The notes below the pieces were generated by a model, which saw only the letters and a list, made by a program, of their open reading frames with translations, made no database searches and was not told the origin of the DNA. A stretch of DNA of 10,812 nt from Blastocatellia bacterium (GTDB taxonomy: Bacteria > Acidobacteriota > Blastocatellia > Pyrinomonadales > Pyrinomonadaceae), in the NCBI GenBank assembly GCA_003175865.1, contig PSRF01000013.1, positions 1-10,812 of the forward strand, given 5' to 3'. The position numbers and the translations under genes were made by a program. How positions within the stretch are numbered: the stretch's first letter is position 1; every line of letters begins with the position of its first letter. Below, in pieces: positions 7,334 to 10,812 of this stretch.

Positions 7334-9949
7334 ATGTTCAGACATTCGAAATCAACATGGTTCTTGATCGGTTGCGCGCTTCTGGCACTCTATTCGAAAA
7401 GTGTCACTGCGCAGACCACTCAACTTCCCGGTGTCGCTGAACTCAAGAAGGGCGACTACGAAAACGCAATCAAACTATTCAACTCGCGACTTGTCAGTAG
7501 CCCATCGGATCAAAATGCAGAAGCTGGTCTCGTCCGTGCTTTGATCGAAACCGGAAGGTACCTGGAAGCTGAGAACTCCGCCAAGAAATATTTGCTGAAG
7601 AACGCTGATGCCGGGTTAGTACACCACGAACTCGCAGAAGTGTTGGCCGTCACAGGCCGTTACACTGAAGCAATCGCCGAATTCGAACGAGCGCTTCAAG
7701 CGACGAAAGCGACCGAAGATAAACTTCAAAGCGAGTTACGTCGTGCTGAACTGCTCGAATTAACAGGACAGGAAGATCGAGCGAAGCCAATCTACGAGTC
7801 CTTCGTTTCCTACTACACGGAAAAAAATCCGCAAGACGCTCCATCGCTGACTTGGATTGCACGTGCGTTGGTCCACCTTGAGCGCTTTCAGGATGCAAAC
7901 GACCTCTATCGTAGCGCGCTCGAAGCGGACTCTTCATTTCTCGAAGCGCAACTCAGTGCAGCCGAGCTGTACACCCAGAAATACAACTACAGTGACGCGA
8001 CGCAGTTTCTAGACGACGCATTGCAAATCAACCAAAAGAGCGCCCGCGCTCATCTCGATGTTGCTCTCAACAAAGCTCTCGAAGGTGGCGAACTGATGTC
8101 AGCGGAGTTAGCTCGAGCGTTGGAAATCAATCCTAACTTTGTCGAAGCCCTTACCTGTAAAGGAGGTGTCGAACTAGAGGCTGGTCACTTCGAAGCCGCT
8201 ACTTCTCACATTGAAAAAGCACTGAGAATCAATCCCCGTTCACTCGATGCTCATTCGCAAGCCGCCTCGGCGTTGTACCTGCAGGATCGCGATTACGCTG
8301 GCGAGATAACAACTGCACTACAAATCAGCCCGCATTACGGAAAGATCTATGACACACTCGCGCATTTCGCGACCAACACAAGACGAACCGATCAAGCCGC
8401 CGGGTTTGCCCGAAAAGCAATTGGACTCTCGCCACGACTCTGGAACGCTCATCTAACTTTAGGAATGTCGCTTTTGCGCATGGGACAAATGGAGGAAGGA
8501 CGCGCTGAAGTCGAAAAAGCATTCAAAGGCGATCCGTTCAACCTCTGGGCCAAGAACACACTAGACCTGCTCGACACGATGCAGGATTTTAAAGAAACCA
8601 AGAGTGGGGTCTTTCTGATCAAAGCGTCCGCGCGCGAATCGGATGTTCTTTCCAATTACGCTGCTGAACTCCTGCAGGAAGCAAGTACCAAACTGATCGC
8701 GAAGTATCACTTCACGCCTAAGGGTCCGATTACCATCGAGTTGTTTCCAAACCACGAAGACTTTGCAGTACGCACTCTTGGAATACCGGGATTAGGCGCT
8801 CTCGGAGTTTGCTTTGGACAGGTCATCGCTCAAGATTCACCATCTGCCCGGGGAACAGGCGAATTCAACTGGGGCTCAACTCTTTGGCATGAATACACGC
8901 ACGTCATCACGCTGCAGATGACCGACTACCGCATTCCTCGTTGGTTCTCGGAAGGATTATCAGTCTATGAAGAACGACGTGCGCGACCTGGTTGGGGGGA
9001 TGACTGGAACCCGATGTTTGTACGCGCGCTTGTCGCTGGTCGCTGGTTCAAGATCGCAGATCTCGATGCCGGCTTCCAAAGACCGCGTAGTCCGACAGAT
9101 GTCCCGATCGCTTACTTCGAAGCCTCCCAGATATGCGAGTTTATTGCCGAGCGGTTTGGCTTCGATGCAATTTTGAAAATGCTTGCGCTCTATCGCGACA
9201 AAGCAAATACATCCGACATCCTGCGGCAGGTATTGAAACTCAGCGACAGCGAATTCGATCGAGAATTCTCAGCCTGGATTGAATCAAAAACTCGTCCCCT
9301 TGCAGCAGCATTAAGAACGGAAGCGAACGTTGTCGCCTCATTATCAAAAGATGAAGTCCTAAAAATGCTCGCAACCGAAGATACGTTCGCACTGCACGTT
9401 CGCGCGGGCGAGTTGCTCGCGGCTGACGGTAATGTTGACGATGCGATTAAGCATTTCAGGCGGGCGATAGAGTTGTTTCCCTACTACACGGAACAAGGAA
9501 ATCCCTACCCCTCCGTAGCCAAACTTCTCGAGCAAAAGGGTGATCTCGCCCAGGCTGCAGACGCCTGGGAAGCACTCGCAAAACAAGATGAAAACAATCT
9601 CGACGCATTGAAGGCTGTCACTCGTTTGCGCCTGAGTCTCAGCGATCGCTCGCGCGGACTTGAGGCTTTGCGGTTGAGTTTCTACGTCAGTCCCTTTGAT
9701 TATGCACTGCACGCTCGCGCTGGAGACTTGAGTATGGAATCGAAGGACTACGCACAAGCTCTAAATGAGTTTAAGGTGACACTTGCGTTGCAACCACCGA
9801 ATATTGCTGAGGCAAACTACAATATTGCTAACGCGTATCATTTGATGGGCCAGCAGCTTGACGCGAAGCGTGCAGTATTGCGGGCGCTCGAAGCTGCACC
9901 GCGTTACGAAAAAGCGCAGGAGTTATTGTTACAGATAGTTGGGCAATGA
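7334..9949 (+). CDS. Secreted TPR protein with embedded zinc metallopeptidase (gluzincin, peptidase MA-like) domain
   Basis: The longest frame starts at GTG 7301 (882 residues, numbering used here). I prefer ATG 7334 (residue 12) because it gives a compact signal peptide with hydrophobic core WFLIGCALLALYS and cleavage near VTA37-Q. GAAGAG lies 7 nt upstream, while GTG 7301 has a purine run directly abutting it. Residues about 44-425 are tandem tetratricopeptide repeats, for example GRYTEAIAEFERAL (119-132) and GHFEAATSHIEKALRINP (295-312). Residues about 437-665 are a metallopeptidase domain with HEYTH (530-534) and a third zinc ligand Glu551 in FSEGLSVYEE, the HExxH-(16)-E pattern of gluzincins. 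Residues about 690-880 are more TPRs. The family is usually annotated as tetratricopeptide plus peptidase MA-like. The zinc ligands and catalytic Glu531 are intact. It is the only evidently complete protease in the rightward cluster. Likely role: periplasmic proteolysis with TPR-mediated substrate or partner binding. It follows the pseudo-caspase closely. Confidence 0.92.
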   Translation: MFRHSKSTWFLIGCALLALYSKSVTAQTTQLPGVAELKKGDYENAIKLFNSRLVSSPSDQNAEAGLVRALIETGRYLEAENSAKKYLLKNADAGLVHHELAEVLAVTGRYTEAIAEFERALQATKATEDKLQSELRRAELLELTGQEDRAKPIYESFVSYYTEKNPQDAPSLTWIARALVHLERFQDANDLYRSALEADSSFLEAQLSAAELYTQKYNYSDATQFLDDALQINQKSARAHLDVALNKALEGGELMSAELARALEINPNFVEALTCKGGVELEAGHFEAATSHIEKALRINPRSLDAHSQAASALYLQDRDYAGEITTALQISPHYGKIYDTLAHFATNTRRTDQAAGFARKAIGLSPRLWNAHLTLGMSLLRMGQMEEGRAEVEKAFKGDPFNLWAKNTLDLLDTMQDFKETKSGVFLIKASARESDVLSNYAAELLQEASTKLIAKYHFTPKGPITIELFPNHEDFAVRTLGIPGLGALGVCFGQVIAQDSPSARGTGEFNWGSTLWHEYTHVITLQMTDYRIPRWFSEGLSVYEERRARPGWGDDWNPMFVRALVAGRWFKIADLDAGFQRPRSPTDVPIAYFEASQICEFIAERFGFDAILKMLALYRDKANTSDILRQVLKLSDSEFDREFSAWIESKTRPLAAALRTEANVVASLSKDEVLKMLATEDTFALHVRAGELLAADGNVDDAIKHFRRAIELFPYYTEQGNPYPSVAKLLEQKGDLAQAADAWEALAKQDENNLDALKAVTRLRLSLSDRSRGLEALRLSFYVSPFDYALHARAGDLSMESKDYAQALNEFKVTLALQPPNIAEANYNIANAYHLMGQQLDAKRAVLRALEAAPRYEKAQELLLQIVGQ

Positions 9950-9953
9950 AGAA

Positions 9954-10100
9954 ATTGCCGATTGTCGATTTCTGATGTCTGACTTGTCAGTTGTAGGTTG
10001 GCAATTGGGCCTATAAGACGAATTATTATCGGAGCTAGACTACTGACAACTGACCACGGACGAGGGACAACCGACAAATCAGCAATCAGCAATCAAAATC
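9954..10100. repeat. Degenerate imperfect-palindromic intergenic element, copy 2
   Basis: The gap before the MoxR gene carries the motif series seen at 3481-3640: attgccgattgtcgattt (9954-9971, 16/18 identical to 3490-3507), a central cctata (10010-10015), and gacaactgaccac (10045-10057, identical to 3598-3610). It ends in tandem heptads aatcagc, aatcagc, aatcaaa (10077-10097). The left and right halves are imperfect reverse complements. Spacing between the outer motifs is 91 nt here and 108 nt in copy 1, so the copies are related but have diverged by small indels. Confidence 0.55.
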
Positions 10101-10109
10101 GAAAACTTT

Positions 10110-10115
10110 AAGGGG
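10110..10115 (+). promoter_or_regulatory. Ribosome binding site of the MoxR gene
   Basis: AAGGGG lies 5 nt before ATG 10121. It is the clearest Shine-Dalgarno-like site before any gene in the window and fixes the start of the MoxR gene. The other three rightward or leftward starts have no comparable site. Confidence 0.6.
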
Positions 10116-10120
10116 CCTTT

Positions 10121-10812
10121 ATGGCGGTTGAACAATTAACCATTAGCGACGAGCAACTACTCGACAAACTCGCAACTGCTCGCGAACGCCTGCTGCGTGA
10201 AATTCGCAAAGCAATAGTTGGACAAGACGACGTGGTCGAGCAAGTACTGCTGTCGTTGTTTGTTGGTGGCCATTCGATCATCACCGGCGTGCCCGGTTTA
10301 GCAAAAACACTTCTGGTGCGAACGATCTCAAGTGTTCTCGATCTATCGTTCAAACGGATTCAGTTCACGCCCGACCTGATGCCCGCCGACATTACCGGCA
10401 CTGAAATCATCGAAGAAGATCGCGCGACGGGCCATCGTGCAATGCAATTCATCCGTGGACCAATCTTCGCCAACATCGTGCTCGCAGACGAGATCAATCG
10501 CACACCACCGAAGACCCAGGCGGCTCTGCTCGAGGCAATGCAGGAAGGACGCGTCACCGTTCAAGGTGTCAGTTATGACCTGCCGCGTCCTTTCCACGTA
10601 CTCGCGACGCAGAATCCGATTGAGATGGAAGGAACTTATCCACTCCCTGAGGCACAGCTCGACCGATTCATGTTCAACGTGCGCATCGGTTACCTGCCTG
10701 AAGAAGAAGAAGTGGCGGTTGTGAAACAGACAACGTCGCCACAGGATTATAAGTTTGAACGGTTGATGTCAGCTGAAGAGATCGTCGCGTTCCAAAAGTT
10801 GGTGAAACAGGT
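10121..10812 (+). CDS. MoxR-family AAA+ ATPase, 3' end beyond the window
   Basis: The first 230 codons of a cytoplasmic AAA+ ATPase; MoxR proteins are usually about 310-340 residues, so the C-terminal lid is missing only because the window ends. Visible parts are the N-terminal helix, IVGQDDVVEQVL (32-43), Walker A GVPGLAKT (56-63), FTPDLMPADITG (82-93), Walker B IVLADEINR (119-127), PKTQAALLEAMQE (130-142), sensor 1 in ATQNPIE (Asn165), and the arginine-finger region PEAQLDRF (176-183). All catalytic motifs are intact. MoxR ATPases typically partner with VWA proteins and DUF58 proteins in assembly or maturation of envelope or redox complexes. The VWA gene in this window is the obvious partner but is separated by two genes and a repeat element, so MoxR may start its own transcript. 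Confidence 0.95.
   Translation, partial: MAVEQLTISDEQLLDKLATARERLLREIRKAIVGQDDVVEQVLLSLFVGGHSIITGVPGLAKTLLVRTISSVLDLSFKRIQFTPDLMPADITGTEIIEEDRATGHRAMQFIRGPIFANIVLADEINRTPPKTQAALLEAMQEGRVTVQGVSYDLPRPFHVLATQNPIEMEGTYPLPEAQLDRFMFNVRIGYLPEEEEVAVVKQTTSPQDYKFERLMSAEEIVAFQKLVKQ

Noticed and set aside
9991..10017. Possible promoter TTGTAG / TATAAG before the MoxR gene
   Set aside because: The spacer is only 15 nt, the -35 match is poor, and the whole segment is part of the degenerate repeat element.
10077..10097. Tandem heptads as a start of a CRISPR array
   Set aside because: The units are 7 nt, contiguous and without spacers, and belong to the degenerate intergenic repeat.

Overview
The window looks like a chromosomal segment of a Gram-negative-type soil or environmental bacterium. 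My best guess is Acidobacteriota (Blastocatellia-like). That rests on the gene combination (YVTN/phosphoesterase fusion, cysteine-free VWA membrane protein, caspase-fold secreted protein, TPR-gluzincin, MoxR), on moderate base composition, and on intergenic repeats of a style I associate with that group. No rRNA or marker gene is present, so the assignment is an inference.

Layout. Positions 1-289 are non-coding and hold three stem-loops, at least one placed as a terminator for the leftward gene. A leftward gene (290-3448) encodes an exported 1052-residue protein with an N-terminal YVTN/YncE-type beta-propeller and a C-terminal alkaline-phosphatase-like phosphoesterase domain. A 306-bp divergent intergenic region follows (3449-3754), with a degenerate repeat element and a candidate promoter for each direction. 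Then come four rightward genes. The first (3755-6052) is a membrane protein with two N-terminal helices, a VWA domain with intact MIDAS, a glutamine-amidotransferase-like domain and a C-terminal helix. The second (6177-7175) is a secreted caspase/legumain-fold protein with an EF-hand loop. The third (7334-9949, or from GTG 7301) is a secreted TPR / HExxH gluzincin / TPR protein. The fourth (10121 to beyond the right edge) is a MoxR-family AAA+ ATPase. A 38-bp near-perfect palindrome lies between the first and second genes, and a second copy of the degenerate repeat element lies between the third and fourth.

How the parts may work together. MoxR ATPases commonly act with VWA proteins as chaperone/remodelling pairs, often in Bat-like or MoxR-DUF58-VWA clusters. 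Here the VWA protein is anchored in the inner membrane, and two neighbours are exported, so an envelope-stress, assembly or proteolysis role is plausible. The most striking feature is that two consecutive proteins carry folds that normally rely on a catalytic cysteine, yet the VWA/GATase-like protein has no cysteine at all. The caspase-like protein has only one cysteine, inside its signal peptide, with Ser159 where the nucleophile should be. The only evidently intact protease centre in the rightward cluster is the HEYTH...E zinc site of the TPR protein. A second oddity is that the caspase-like frame stays open for 42 codons past its TGA and ends in a GTGA overlap with a possible start of the next gene.
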